A DNA stretch of 53,524 nt from Segatella copri (GTDB taxonomy: Bacteria > Bacteroidota > Bacteroidia > Bacteroidales > Bacteroidaceae), in assembly GCF_019127135.1 (NCBI RefSeq), contig NZ_JAHOEA010000027.1:1-53524 (forward strand), read 5' to 3'. A program made the translations under genes and the position numbers. Below are positions 9,941 through 17,733 of the stretch, one piece after another. The stretch's first letter is position 1, and each line of letters begins with the position of its first letter. A model generated the notes under the pieces. It made no database searches, was not told the DNA's origin, and was given only the letters and a program-made list of their open reading frames with translations.

Positions 9941-10262
9941 ATGCATTTTTTTATCCTGTATGGGGTAATTTTTATTAGAATTAGTGATTTTCATAACTTT
10001 AAAAGCTAATTTAAATCAAATATTCCACCATAGAGAACAGAATTTACCCTTTATTGGACGATTTTAGTATTCGTCTTTGTCCGATTTTAATAGTATTTTT
10101 GAGTTTATGGGGTAATATTTTTGTAGTAACAAAAGAAAATTGCCATTCTAAAACAGAATTGTAATTGTTTTAGAATGGCTATTCTTCTTTTTTTCTCCCT
10201 TTTTTTCTTTATAAATCCAACTTTTTAGAGAGAAGGATAGGAAAAATCAGATTTTATCCTTA
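9941..10262. other. Gene-free AT-rich gap between the 32-aa gene and comM
   Basis: No convincing coding frame is seen here. The only clear structure is the 14-bp hairpin at 10142-10179; a TATTTTTG box on the plus strand (10116-10123) lies just before it. Confidence 0.5.
10142..10179. terminator. Long perfect hairpin downstream of comM
   Basis: A 14-bp perfect stem, GCCATTCTAAAACA (10142-10155) and its complement (10166-10179), with a 10-nt loop. On the plus strand it is followed by a T-rich tract (TTCTTCTTTTTTTC). On the minus strand it follows the comM stop by about 85 nt and is trailed by AATTTTCTTTT. It is probably the comM terminator, possibly active in both directions. Confidence 0.7.
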
Positions 10263-11813
10263 TTATATATGTCCTCTTTCTGCCCAATCGCCTCTGTCGA
10301 GGGTTCTGTATCCCACGGCTTCTGCTATATGGTCAGGCTTAATCTGTTCACTTCCTGCCAAATCAGCAATGGTTCGTGCCACTTTCAGGATTCTGTTGTA
10401 AGCTCTTGCTGACAACGAAAGCTTCTCCATAGCCATTCGGAGCAGTTCTATGCCTTGTTCATCGGGTTCGGCAAACTGATGAATCATTCTTTCTGTCATC
10501 TGGGCGTTGCAATGGATGCCTTTATAATCTTTGAATCTTTCGGCTTGAACTTCTCTTGCCTTGATGACTCTTTCTCTGATCTTGGCACTTGGCTCACCTG
10601 GTGCTGCCTTCGATATGTCCTGGAAAGGAACGGGACTGATTTCGCATTGGATGTCGATGCGATCGAGTAACGGACCCGAAATCTTGTTCATGTATCTTTG
10701 AATCTGGCCTGGCGTGCAGACACAGCGATGTGTCGGATCACCATAATATCCGCATGGACAAGGGTTCATACTTGCCACAAACATGAATGAACAAGGATAA
10801 TCTGTAGAATATTTTGCTCTGCTGATGTTGATGTGGCGGTCTTCCAATGGCTGGCGGAGTACTTCCAGGGTGGTTTTGTTGAACTCCGGAAGTTCATCGC
10901 AGAACAGAACGCCATTATGGGCGAGCGATATTTCTCCCGGTTGTGGTGATGTTCCACCGCCTACCAGAGCCACTTGAGAGATGGTATGGTGAGGAGACCG
11001 GAACGGGCGTTGGGAAATGAGTGATACATTCTTGCCCAGTTTGCCTGCAATGGAGTGAATCTGTGTTGTTTCCAGACTCTCAGAGAGCGTGAGAGGGGGG
11101 AGGATGGACGGCAAACGTTTTGCCATCATCGACTTTCCGGAACCTGGAGGACCTACCATAATCAGGTTGTGTCCGCCAGCCGCAGCCACTTCGAGCGCTC
11201 TTTTCACGTTCTCCTGACCGCGGACGTCGGAATAATCGTATTCACAATGTGCCTGGTTTTCGTAGAATTCCTTGCGGGTGTCAACAATGGTAGGGGAAGG
11301 ATTGCTTCTGTCGCTCATGAATTGTATGACTTCGAAAAGCGTTTTCATGCCGTAAACCTCAAGATTGTTTACGACAGCCGCTTCCCGAGCGTTCTGTTCC
11401 GGCACAATCAGTCCCTTAAAGTGCTCTGCTCTGGCTCTGATAGCTATCGGCAGGGCACCTTTGATAGGCTGGAGCGTACCGTCAAGGCTCAGCTCGCCTA
11501 CCATCATGTACTCTTTCAGATGATCTTCTGGAATGTTGTTGTTAGCGCCTAGAAGTCCGATTGCAAGCGGCAAGTCGAAACTGCTGCCCTCTTTCCGGAG
11601 GTCAGCTGGAGCCAGATTGATGGTGATGTCGGCTATCGGAAATTTGAAGCCGCTATACTGGAGAGCTGCTGAAATTCGGTTACGGCTCTCCTTGACCGCC
11701 TCGTCGCCTAAGCCTGTGAGGTGGTACATGACGCCTCTGTTGAGGCTTACTTCTACGGTTACAGTAGTTACTTCTAGTCCGTTAACTGCTGCACAATATG
11801 TCTTTACTAACAT
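10263..11813 (-). CDS. comM: YifB/ComM-family magnesium-chelatase-like AAA+ ATPase
   Basis: This 516-aa protein is of normal length for the family. The N-terminal domain (YCAAVNGLEVTTVTVEVSLNRG) has the ribosomal-S5-like fold of YifB. It is followed by the AAA+ core with Walker A GPPGSGKSMM (221-230), the family segment RPFRSPHHTISQVALVGGG, and Walker B GVLFCDELPEF. The C-terminal Mg-chelatase domain has the conserved LSARAYNRILKVARTIADL. ComM is a hexameric helicase that promotes branch migration in natural transformation in Proteobacteria; in Bacteroidota its role is less clear, although recX and comF are near. It lies 42 nt after a lipoprotein gene on the same strand, so both are probably cotranscribed. 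Confidence 0.95.
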   Translation of the reverse strand: MLVKTYCAAVNGLEVTTVTVEVSLNRGVMYHLTGLGDEAVKESRNRISAALQYSGFKFPIADITINLAPADLRKEGSSFDLPLAIGLLGANNNIPEDHLKEYMMVGELSLDGTLQPIKGALPIAIRARAEHFKGLIVPEQNAREAAVVNNLEVYGMKTLFEVIQFMSDRSNPSPTIVDTRKEFYENQAHCEYDYSDVRGQENVKRALEVAAAGGHNLIMVGPPGSGKSMMAKRLPSILPPLTLSESLETTQIHSIAGKLGKNVSLISQRPFRSPHHTISQVALVGGGTSPQPGEISLAHNGVLFCDELPEFNKTTLEVLRQPLEDRHINISRAKYSTDYPCSFMFVASMNPCPCGYYGDPTHRCVCTPGQIQRYMNKISGPLLDRIDIQCEISPVPFQDISKAAPGEPSAKIRERVIKAREVQAERFKDYKGIHCNAQMTERMIHQFAEPDEQGIELLRMAMEKLSLSARAYNRILKVARTIADLAGSEQIKPDHIAEAVGYRTLDRGDWAERGHI

Positions 11814-11855
11814 ATAGGCGTGCTTTTTATGGGTTTTTGACTAGCTCGAAAGTAT

Positions 11856-12863
11856 TTATTTTAGCAGTTGGTCGAGCTTATTGTAAAGCTCTTGCTTTTT
11901 CATGCCTCGGGCGATGATTTTACCATTTTGAAGTATGATGTTGTCAGGAAGGTTTCCCAATCCCAACATCTTCAAGGTCTTGTCTTCCAGCATTTCGCCG
12001 TTGCAGATGATAGGGCATGTGATAGAGTCGCGCTTGATGTTGTTCTTGCATTCGCTCTTGCTGGCATCCAGACAGAAAGCCATCAGCTTGAGCTTGCCGT
12101 TCGATTTCTTCTGACGGCTCTTCAGTTCGCGCTGCATGTCCTGGCTGTCATAGTTATAGGTAGCCCAGGTGTAGAGTACGGCAACCGGAGCGCTGCTCAT
12201 TTCTGTACTGGAAACGAGTTTTCCGTTGATATCGTATGCTGTAAATGAAGGCAGGGTTGCACCGGTGCCTACATTCTTCATGGTTTCTGCCAATTGCTTC
12301 ATCTTAGCCAACTGTCCGTTTTTAGGCTGTTCTTTCTCAACGATATTGATGAGTGAGAGCGCCTTGCGGTAATCAGGTTGTGTAGAAGTGATGAAGTATT
12401 TTCTGATCAGATAGATGCTGCACACAGAATTCGGATGTTCTCTGACGAAGTCTTCAGCATGCTTTTTAGCCTCAGGTGGCGTATCTTTCAGGATGTTCTG
12501 GCGGAATTTTGTCATCAGTTCGTTATCCTCGGTTCCGCTTACCTCCATTTCCTTAAGGTGCGAAGCATCTGCCTTGATTTCTACTGATTTGCCCGATTTT
12601 GCGAAGATAGGCTGCTCAGAGAAATTAGGGAAAACAAGCATGATGGTAAAATCTTCCTTACATTCGGTTTCGAAAGTAAAACGGCCGCCTTCTACCTTGA
12701 TGGTGTCAACGCCTTCGAAGCCCCCGTCAGGACTGTATACATAAAACTCGCCTTGATTCATATTGAGAAATTTGCCTTCAAACTTGAAATGCCCACTGCT
12801 AACACCACATGATGTTAAGACCAGCGTAATGAATAAAATGAGGATGTAAGCAAATTTTTTCAT
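11856..12863 (-). CDS. DUF4369-type lipoprotein with a thioredoxin-like domain lacking CxxC
   Basis: This 335-aa lipoprotein has the signal MKKFAYILILFITLVLTSC (lipobox LTSC). A DUF4369-like beta-domain (FKFEGKFLNMNQGEFYVYS) and a thioredoxin/AhpC-TSA-like domain (GATLPSFTAYDINGKLVSS, VAVLYTWATYNYDSQDMQ) follow. In the Bacteroidota relatives, such as TlpA-like proteins, the active site WCxxC follows this strand; here it reads WATYNYDSQD, so redox activity is unlikely. The ATG at 12863 is chosen because further upstream the frame runs through tRNA-Leu. The gene begins 17 nt after the tRNA and appears to share its transcript, with comM downstream. Its role may be substrate or partner binding at the envelope. 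Confidence 0.85.
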   Translation of the reverse strand: MKKFAYILILFITLVLTSCGVSSGHFKFEGKFLNMNQGEFYVYSPDGGFEGVDTIKVEGGRFTFETECKEDFTIMLVFPNFSEQPIFAKSGKSVEIKADASHLKEMEVSGTEDNELMTKFRQNILKDTPPEAKKHAEDFVREHPNSVCSIYLIRKYFITSTQPDYRKALSLINIVEKEQPKNGQLAKMKQLAETMKNVGTGATLPSFTAYDINGKLVSSTEMSSAPVAVLYTWATYNYDSQDMQRELKSRQKKSNGKLKLMAFCLDASKSECKNNIKRDSITCPIICNGEMLEDKTLKMLGLGNLPDNIILQNGKIIARGMKKQELYNKLDQLLK

Positions 12864-12880
12864 AAGGAAAAACTTTAAGG

Positions 12881-12966
12881 TGCCGCGAGCGGGACTCGAA
12901 CCCGCACAGCCATTACTGGCCAAGGGATTTTAAGTCCCTCGTGTCTACCAATTCCACCATTGCGGC
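12881..12966 (-). tRNA. tRNA-Leu (anticodon TAA)
   Basis: The 86-nt gene folds as a class II tRNA: acceptor 5' GCCGCAA, D-arm TGGTGGAATTGGTAGACACG, anticodon stem-loop GGGACTTAAAATCCC with TAA, long variable arm, and T-arm GCGGGTTCGAGTCCCGC. The acceptor stem has one A-C mismatch at the sixth pair as read. CCA is not fully encoded (CC then T). Confidence 0.95.
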
Positions 12967-12986
12967 ATGGTAAACGTTAAGAGTTG

Positions 12987-13059
12987 AGCGGAAAACGGGA
13001 CTCGGACCCGCGACCCCAACCTTGGCAAGGTTGTGCTCTACCAACTGAGCTATTTCCGC
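12987..13059 (-). tRNA. tRNA-Gly (anticodon GCC)
   Basis: The 73-nt gene has acceptor stem GCGGAAA/TTTCCGC, D-arm AGCTCAGTTGGTAGAGC, anticodon arm ACCTTGCCAAGGT with GCC, and T-arm GCGGGTCCGAGTCCCG. It is the first gene of the unit and lies 20 nt before tRNA-Leu. Confidence 0.96.
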
Positions 13060-13071
13060 GTTATGTGGGTG

Positions 13072-13103
13072 CAAAGGTAATGCTATTTCTTTAAATATCC
13101 AAA
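13072..13103 (-). promoter_or_regulatory. Promoter of the tRNA-Gly/tRNA-Leu/lipoprotein unit
   Basis: On the minus strand TTTG (13103-13100), 20 nt, then TACCTTTG (13079-13072): a full match to the Bacteroidota primary-sigma consensus. It sits 12 nt before tRNA-Gly. Confidence 0.8.
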
Positions 13104-13162
13104 CGATTTACATTTTTTAAGACAAGAAATTGCCATTTTTTTCGTTTGCCCTCTGTTTCTGC

Positions 13163-13789
13163 TTAGTTTCCCACGTATATATCGGTTCCTTTGCCGCCGT
13201 AGGTTACCCGATATTGCATCAGCGGCTTGTCGCTTTTGCTCTTTCCGCCGCTTGTGATGGTTCCGTTTTCCAGGCTGTAGATGCGTTTGCATTTGTCGCA
13301 AATTACCGATTGGCGGTTGCCGGTCCATTCCAGCGGATAGTTGGTGCCGCCATATTGTTCCAGACAGTTGGGGCATTGGCGGTCCCAGGCTACAGGTCCG
13401 CTGAAGTTTGTAAGTCCCATGATGAAGCCATTCTTCCTGGCATCTTTAGGGTCGTTGCCCGCTCCCAGATAGGTATAGTTGGCATAATTCTCCTTGGCTG
13501 TAGAGAGGATGATGGTTTCCGTCTGGTTTTTCCCATCGTTTAATGTAGAATAGATATTCCAGGCTCCATTCACCTTTTTGGCGCTAACCATCGTGTAGAC
13601 GCCCGTTCCGTTGAGGGCTGTTTCCAGACTTGTGCCCGGATGGTATTGCGATTTGAAATAGAACTGGCAGGGATATTTGGTGCTGATACTGTTTTCTGCA
13701 TTGCACGAACAAAGTAAGAGCATAGCTATTCCAACCATGCTCTTCACCTTATTATATATATATACCTTATTATATATGCTATTCTTCAT
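13163..13789 (-). CDS. Hypothetical lipoprotein with two CxxC pairs
   Basis: This 208-aa protein of unknown function has a lipoprotein signal (MVGIAMLLLCSC, Cys at about 29) preceded by a short lysine-containing segment built from a repeat (YNKVYI, YNKVKS). Its C-terminal half carries CPNC and CDKC separated by about 27 residues, a spacing that suits a small zinc ribbon or a metal-binding site of rubredoxin type. The ATG at 13738 (MVGIAML) is an alternative start that would skip the repeat. The gene begins 18 nt after argH on the same strand and closes the pyrE operon. No family is recognised with certainty. Confidence 0.75.
   Translation of the reverse strand: MKNSIYNKVYIYNKVKSMVGIAMLLLCSCNAENSISTKYPCQFYFKSQYHPGTSLETALNGTGVYTMVSAKKVNGAWNIYSTLNDGKNQTETIILSTAKENYANYTYLGAGNDPKDARKNGFIMGLTNFSGPVAWDRQCPNCLEQYGGTNYPLEWTGNRQSVICDKCKRIYSLENGTITSGGKSKSDKPLMQYRVTYGGKGTDIYVGN
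13746..13777. repeat. 18-bp AT-rich tandem repeat inside the signal-peptide region
   Basis: ACCTTATTATATAT occurs twice with an 18-bp period, in the 5' end of the lipoprotein gene at 13163-13789, and encodes the repeated YNKV. A multiple-of-three period keeps the frame if copies are gained or lost. Confidence 0.6.
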
Positions 13790-13807
13790 GCAGAAACCTT
13801 TCAGTCT

Positions 13808-15145
13808 TTATTTCAGAAGATTCTTCTCGGCATTCTCCATGCGCTCGAAGTGGAACTCAGAGAGGGTCTGCTCCATCAGCGCCTGAATCTTGTCGTTGCA
13901 GAGATTGCCGATGCTGCCTTCGTGAGTATGATGAATATCCTTGTTTGGCTTGAATTCGCCAGCCTCGATTTCCAGTCCTACCTTCTTGTAAGCATCGCGG
14001 AATGGCATGCCGTTGGCTGCAAGCTGGTTCACTTCTTCTACTGAGAACATAGGGTCGTAGCGAGGATCGTCAAGAATATGCTCGTTTACCTCCATCTTGT
14101 TGATGATGTAGGCAGCCATCTGCAGACAGTCCTTCAACTCGTCGAAGGCAGGGAGGAACATTTCCTTGATAATCTGGAGATCGCGGAAATAGCCTACTGG
14201 CAGGTTGTTCATGATGAGCATTACCTGCTGTGGAAGGCTCTGGAGCTTGTTGCTCTTGGCGCGAATCAACTCGAATACGTCTGGATTCTTCTTGTGTGGC
14301 ATGATGCTCGAACCGGTGGTGCACTCCTTAGGCAATTTCACGAAACCGAAGTTCTGGCAGTTGAACATGCAGGCGTCGAAAGCCATCTTTGCCAAAGTTC
14401 CTGCCACGGTAGCCATGGCGAAAGCCACGTTGCGCTCCATCTTTCCTCTGCCCATCTGTGCATAAACCACATTATAGTCCATGCTGTCGAAACCGAGAAG
14501 TTCGGTGGTCATGGTGCGGTTCAATGGGAATGAACTTCCATAGCCGGCAGCGCTACCCAATGGGTTGCGGTTGGTCATGCGGTAAGCAGCCTGAAGGAAG
14601 AGCATGTCATCGGCAAGTCCTTCGGCATAAGCGCCAAACCAGAGACCGAATGATGAAGGCATAGCCACCTGCAGATGGGTGTAGCCCGGCATCAGCACGT
14701 CCTTATACTGGTTGCTCTTCTGAATCAGCTCGTCGAAGAGAATCTTCACGGCATCCACAATCTCCTTCAACTCATGACGGGTGAAGAGTTTGAGGTCTAC
14801 GAGAACCTGGTCGTTGCGTGATCTACCCGAATGAATCTTCTTGCCCATGTCGCCCAGTTTCTGGGTGAGCATCAGTTCTACCTGGGAATGAACGTCTTCC
14901 ACGCCGTCTTCTATTACGAATTCGCCCTTGTCGGCGATGGCGTAGATGTTTTTCAGTTCGGCAAGGAGCTGGGTGAGTTCATCTTTCTCCAGGAGTCCGA
15001 TGCTTTCGAGCATGGTGATGTGTGCCATACTGCCCAGCACGTCATACTTGGCGAGATAGAGGTCGAGTTCGCGGTCTCTTCCTACGGTGAATCTTTCAAT
15101 TTCCTTGTTTACTTCGAAGTTCTTTTCCCAAAGTTTATGTGCCAT
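13808..15145 (-). CDS. argH: Argininosuccinate lyase
   Basis: It catalyses the last step of arginine synthesis, splitting argininosuccinate to arginine and fumarate. The 445-aa protein shows the fumarase/aspartase-superfamily signature GSSIMPHKKNPD (278-289) with its catalytic serine, the segment SGRSRNDQ (106-113) and GYTHLQ (154-159). The length is near the usual 450-460. It follows the SRPBCC gene by 14 nt and pyrE further upstream, so arginine and pyrimidine genes share an operon. Both pathways draw on carbamoyl phosphate, a plausible reason for the linkage. Confidence 0.97.
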   Translation of the reverse strand: MAHKLWEKNFEVNKEIERFTVGRDRELDLYLAKYDVLGSMAHITMLESIGLLEKDELTQLLAELKNIYAIADKGEFVIEDGVEDVHSQVELMLTQKLGDMGKKIHSGRSRNDQVLVDLKLFTRHELKEIVDAVKILFDELIQKSNQYKDVLMPGYTHLQVAMPSSFGLWFGAYAEGLADDMLFLQAAYRMTNRNPLGSAAGYGSSFPLNRTMTTELLGFDSMDYNVVYAQMGRGKMERNVAFAMATVAGTLAKMAFDACMFNCQNFGFVKLPKECTTGSSIMPHKKNPDVFELIRAKSNKLQSLPQQVMLIMNNLPVGYFRDLQIIKEMFLPAFDELKDCLQMAAYIINKMEVNEHILDDPRYDPMFSVEEVNQLAANGMPFRDAYKKVGLEIEAGEFKPNKDIHHTHEGSIGNLCNDKIQALMEQTLSEFHFERMENAEKNLLK

Positions 15146-15159
15146 AATTTCTTTATTTA

Positions 15160-15621
15160 TTAATCCTGGTAAGGAATCATCGCAAGCGCATCAGCAATCT
15201 TTTCGATGCCTTCCTGCAATGGCTTCTTCACCATACCCTTGATAAACATGTTAAGTTCTGCCTTGATGGTGAGTTTCATTTTGCATGAGAACTCGCTGGT
15301 AGGGAGCAGCTGAATCCAGAAGTTGAAAGGAACAGGGCTGTTTTCTGTTTCAAACTTGATGGTCTTAGGCTCCTCGCGGTCGATGATGCGCATCTTGATT
15401 TCACCCACCATAGGTGCTGTGATAGAGATGCTGTCGCTATCAAACTTGAGGTCCTTCAGCTTTTCCATTTCCTTTCTCTTGTCCTCAGGAATCTGGTCTT
15501 TCACCTGCTCGAAGCGGTCTTTGAGCATCTGCAGGTTGTTCAGATCGCTCAATGTACGGTAAACAGATTCCTGCTTGTGAGGAATCTGTTTGATATTACT
15601 TTCGAATGTACTTGTACTCAT
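15160..15621 (-). CDS. SRPBCC-superfamily protein
   Basis: This 153-aa protein has the START/Bet v1-like pattern often annotated as SRPBCC or polyketide cyclase-like: an N-terminal beta-strand and helix (MSTSTFESNIKQIPHKQESVYRTLSDL), central strands (ITAPMVGEIKMRI, PVPFNFWIQLLP, SCKMKLTIKAELN) and a long C-terminal helix (PLQEGIEKIADALAMI). Such proteins bind hydrophobic ligands. It lies 19 nt after pyrE and 14 nt before argH, an arrangement that fits cotranscription. The specific role is unknown. Confidence 0.85.
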   Translation of the reverse strand: MSTSTFESNIKQIPHKQESVYRTLSDLNNLQMLKDRFEQVKDQIPEDKRKEMEKLKDLKFDSDSISITAPMVGEIKMRIIDREEPKTIKFETENSPVPFNFWIQLLPTSEFSCKMKLTIKAELNMFIKGMVKKPLQEGIEKIADALAMIPYQD

Positions 15622-15640
15622 TATTGATGGGTCAGCTTGA

Positions 15641-16273
15641 TTACTTCTTCCAGTTAGCTGGGTCCTTGCGCCACTCGTGGAGCAGCTCTACGTCTTCCTG
15701 CTTGATATAGCCAGTCTCCAGAGCCTCTGCCACTACGTGCTCATAGTCGGTCAGAGTAACCAGCTTTACGTTAGCATCAGCAAAAGCCTTCTCGGCGATA
15801 GGGAAACCATAGGTGTAGCTAGCTACCATGCCCACAATCTCGTTGCCGTTCTTGCGGAGAGCCTCTACTGCCTTGAGAGAGCTGCCGCCGGTAGAAATCA
15901 AGTCTTCTACTACCACAACCTTAGCCTTAGGGTCGAGCTGACCTTCGATGAGGTTCTGCATACCGTGATCCTTTGGTTTAGAACGAACGTATACGAAAGG
16001 CATGTTCAGTTCGTCAGCAACCAAAGCACCCTGCGCGATGGCACCAGTAGCTACTCCGGCTACAGCATCAGCCTCTGGGAACTGCTCCAGGATAGCGTGA
16101 ACGAGCTCAAGCTTTACATAATTGCGGAGTTCTGGGAATGAGAGAGTCTTGCGGTTATCGCAATAGAATGGTGACTTCCAGCCAGAAGCCCATGTGAATG
16201 GATCATTAGGCTGCAACTTGATAGCCTTTACTTTCAATAACTTAGATGCGAATTCTTTCTTCAGTTTGTCCAT
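15641..16273 (-). CDS. pyrE: Orotate phosphoribosyltransferase
   Basis: It converts orotate and PRPP to orotidine monophosphate in pyrimidine synthesis. The 210-aa protein has the PRPP-binding motif VVVVEDLISTGGSS (119-132), the N-terminal substrate loop FTWASGWKSPFYCDNR, and the flexible loop RSKPKDHG (97-104). It is the first gene of the operon pyrE, SRPBCC gene, argH and lipoprotein, with a TACCTTTG box 37 nt upstream. Confidence 0.97.
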   Translation of the reverse strand: MDKLKKEFASKLLKVKAIKLQPNDPFTWASGWKSPFYCDNRKTLSFPELRNYVKLELVHAILEQFPEADAVAGVATGAIAQGALVADELNMPFVYVRSKPKDHGMQNLIEGQLDPKAKVVVVEDLISTGGSSLKAVEALRKNGNEIVGMVASYTYGFPIAEKAFADANVKLVTLTDYEHVVAEALETGYIKQEDVELLHEWRKDPANWKK

Positions 16274-16309
16274 AATCTTTAAAGGATTAAATTATTATTA
16301 ATTATTTTG

Positions 16310-16317
16310 CAAAGGTA
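16310..16317 (-). promoter_or_regulatory. -7 box of the pyrE operon promoter
   Basis: TACCTTTG on the minus strand is a full match to TAnnTTTG. No TTTG is seen about 20 nt upstream. A short palindrome GTTAAAATGTTTTAAC (about 16350-16365) lies behind it and may end the comF transcript. Confidence 0.55.
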
Positions 16318-16384
16318 CAATGATTTTTGCACACGGCGGCTATATTTAGGGTTAAAATGTTTTAACTCTCGGCAAAAAGAACCT

Positions 16385-17116
16385 TTAGTCGTGTGCGAAA
16401 CCTACAGTCAGCACGCTTATCTTCATCTTTCCGGCTGCTTTTATCAGGGTTTCCGCACAGGAGATGATGGTGGCTCCGGTGGTGCATACGTCGTCGATGA
16501 TGAGGATATGTTTGCCCTCAAGTTGCGTGATGGGGTGCTCGCCCTGCCCGTCATGATAGGTTGCTGCGGCTTCAAAAACCTGGCTCACGTTTTCCAGTCT
16601 TTCCTGCCGGTTCTTGTGGGTTTGGCTTTCGCTAAACTTTTTTCTTCTTACGGCATCCTTGATGATGGTCAGATGGGTGAGTTGCTGGATGCCTTTAGCG
16701 ATGAGAAGGCTCTGGTTATAGCCGCGTTCTTTCTCTCGTTTTCGGGTGAGCGGGATGGGGATGATGGCGTCTATTCCGTCGAAGAACTGAATGCTTAACC
16801 CCTTCTTTGCCAGCATTCTGCCCAGATAGATTCCCATTTCAGGATGATGCATGTATTTCAGCTGGTAGACGGCTCTAGCCGATGTGGCATGGCTGATATG
16901 ATGGAAGAGAGCGCAGCAGCGTTCGATGGGAATCAGATGCCAGAAGAGTTTTGCCATCTCGTTGTCGTAGGGCTGTTCCCAGGTATCGGTTCTCGGCATG
17001 CGGAACAGACATTTTACGCATATCATCTCCTCCCCGCCAGCGAGCACATTTCCGCAAATGGCGCAGGTTCGGGGGAAGAATAAATCTAATATGTCTCTTA
17101 ACAGGCTGGTAGGCAT
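16385..17116 (-). CDS. comF: ComF-family phosphoribosyltransferase-like protein
   Basis: This 243-aa protein has the two parts of ComF: an N-terminal zinc finger (C18, C21, C33, C36) and a phosphoribosyltransferase fold ending in the PRPP-loop motif ILIIDDVCTTGAT (204-216). The family segment RKREKERGYNQSLLIAKGI is present. ComF is needed for natural DNA uptake in Firmicutes and some Proteobacteria; in Bacteroidota a competence role is not established. It follows recX by 49 nt on the same strand. Confidence 0.93.
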   Translation of the reverse strand: MPTSLLRDILDLFFPRTCAICGNVLAGGEEMICVKCLFRMPRTDTWEQPYDNEMAKLFWHLIPIERCCALFHHISHATSARAVYQLKYMHHPEMGIYLGRMLAKKGLSIQFFDGIDAIIPIPLTRKREKERGYNQSLLIAKGIQQLTHLTIIKDAVRRKKFSESQTHKNRQERLENVSQVFEAAATYHDGQGEHPITQLEGKHILIIDDVCTTGATIISCAETLIKAAGKMKISVLTVGFAHD

Positions 17117-17165
17117 GGCTTTACTCTTAATTTTGAGGTTTGGATATTGAACTTGATGCTTTGCT

Positions 17166-17657
17166 TTAGAATTCCTCTTCGAAATCGATGTCTCCCAGAT
17201 CTTCTTCCTTCATCCGGTCGATGCATTTGTGGATAACCTCCATGCTGTATCCTCTTCCCAGGGCAAAGCGGATGAGTTTCATCGAGCGTTCATAGTCGTT
17301 CTTTGCCTTGATGGTTTTATATTTGTTTTTCATCAGGGGCAGGAGGGTTTCCATATACAGGTCGTCTTCAATCTCTTCGAAGATAGGGTCGGAGATGTCC
17401 TTCGGAATATGTTTCATCCACAGCGCCTGTTCCACCTTCCGGCGTCCCCACTTGTTGTATTTTATCTTGTCGTTGATAAAGAAGCGTGCGAAACGTTCGT
17501 CGTCGATGAATTTCTTCTCGGTCAGGAATTCCATGTTTCTGGCGATGGCATCTTCGGGCAGTTCCCACTTCTTCATCTTGTCGATCATCTCTTGCGAGCA
17601 ATGTTCGGCTTGGGTGCAGAGGGTGGTGAGCTTCAGGAGCGCCTGCTGCTCGGTCAT
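17166..17657 (-). CDS. recX: RecX-family regulatory protein
   Basis: RecX binds RecA filaments and limits their activity. The protein shows the RecX three-helix repeats: ALLKLTTLCTQAEHCSQEM, KKFIDDERFARFFINDKIKYNKWGRRKVEQALWMK with the conserved DDERFA and WG, and a third repeat to the end. The frame is open to an ATG at 17693, but the extra residues (FKSQSSKYKK) are encoded by an intergenic repeat (TTTGAACTTTGAGATTTGAAC), so MTEQQALLKL at 17657 is the better start. Length 163 aa from there, normal for the family. Cotranscription with prmC upstream and comF downstream is likely. Confidence 0.92.
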   Translation of the reverse strand: MTEQQALLKLTTLCTQAEHCSQEMIDKMKKWELPEDAIARNMEFLTEKKFIDDERFARFFINDKIKYNKWGRRKVEQALWMKHIPKDISDPIFEEIEDDLYMETLLPLMKNKYKTIKAKNDYERSMKLIRFALGRGYSMEVIHKCIDRMKEEDLGDIDFEEEF

Positions 17658-17670
17658 CGGCTTTTTATAC

Positions 17671-17733
17671 TTTGAACTTTGAGATTTGAACATGATGATT
17701 TTACTTTGAACTTTGAGATTTGAACATTGAACT
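17671..17733. repeat. TTTGAAC-type intergenic tandem repeat
   Basis: ACTTTGAACTTTGAGATTTGAACAT occurs as two copies (about 17671-17695 and 17703-17727), with a further TTGAACTTT after the second. The same repeat, inverted, lies before the 52-aa gene at 21222-21256. Confidence 0.8.
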
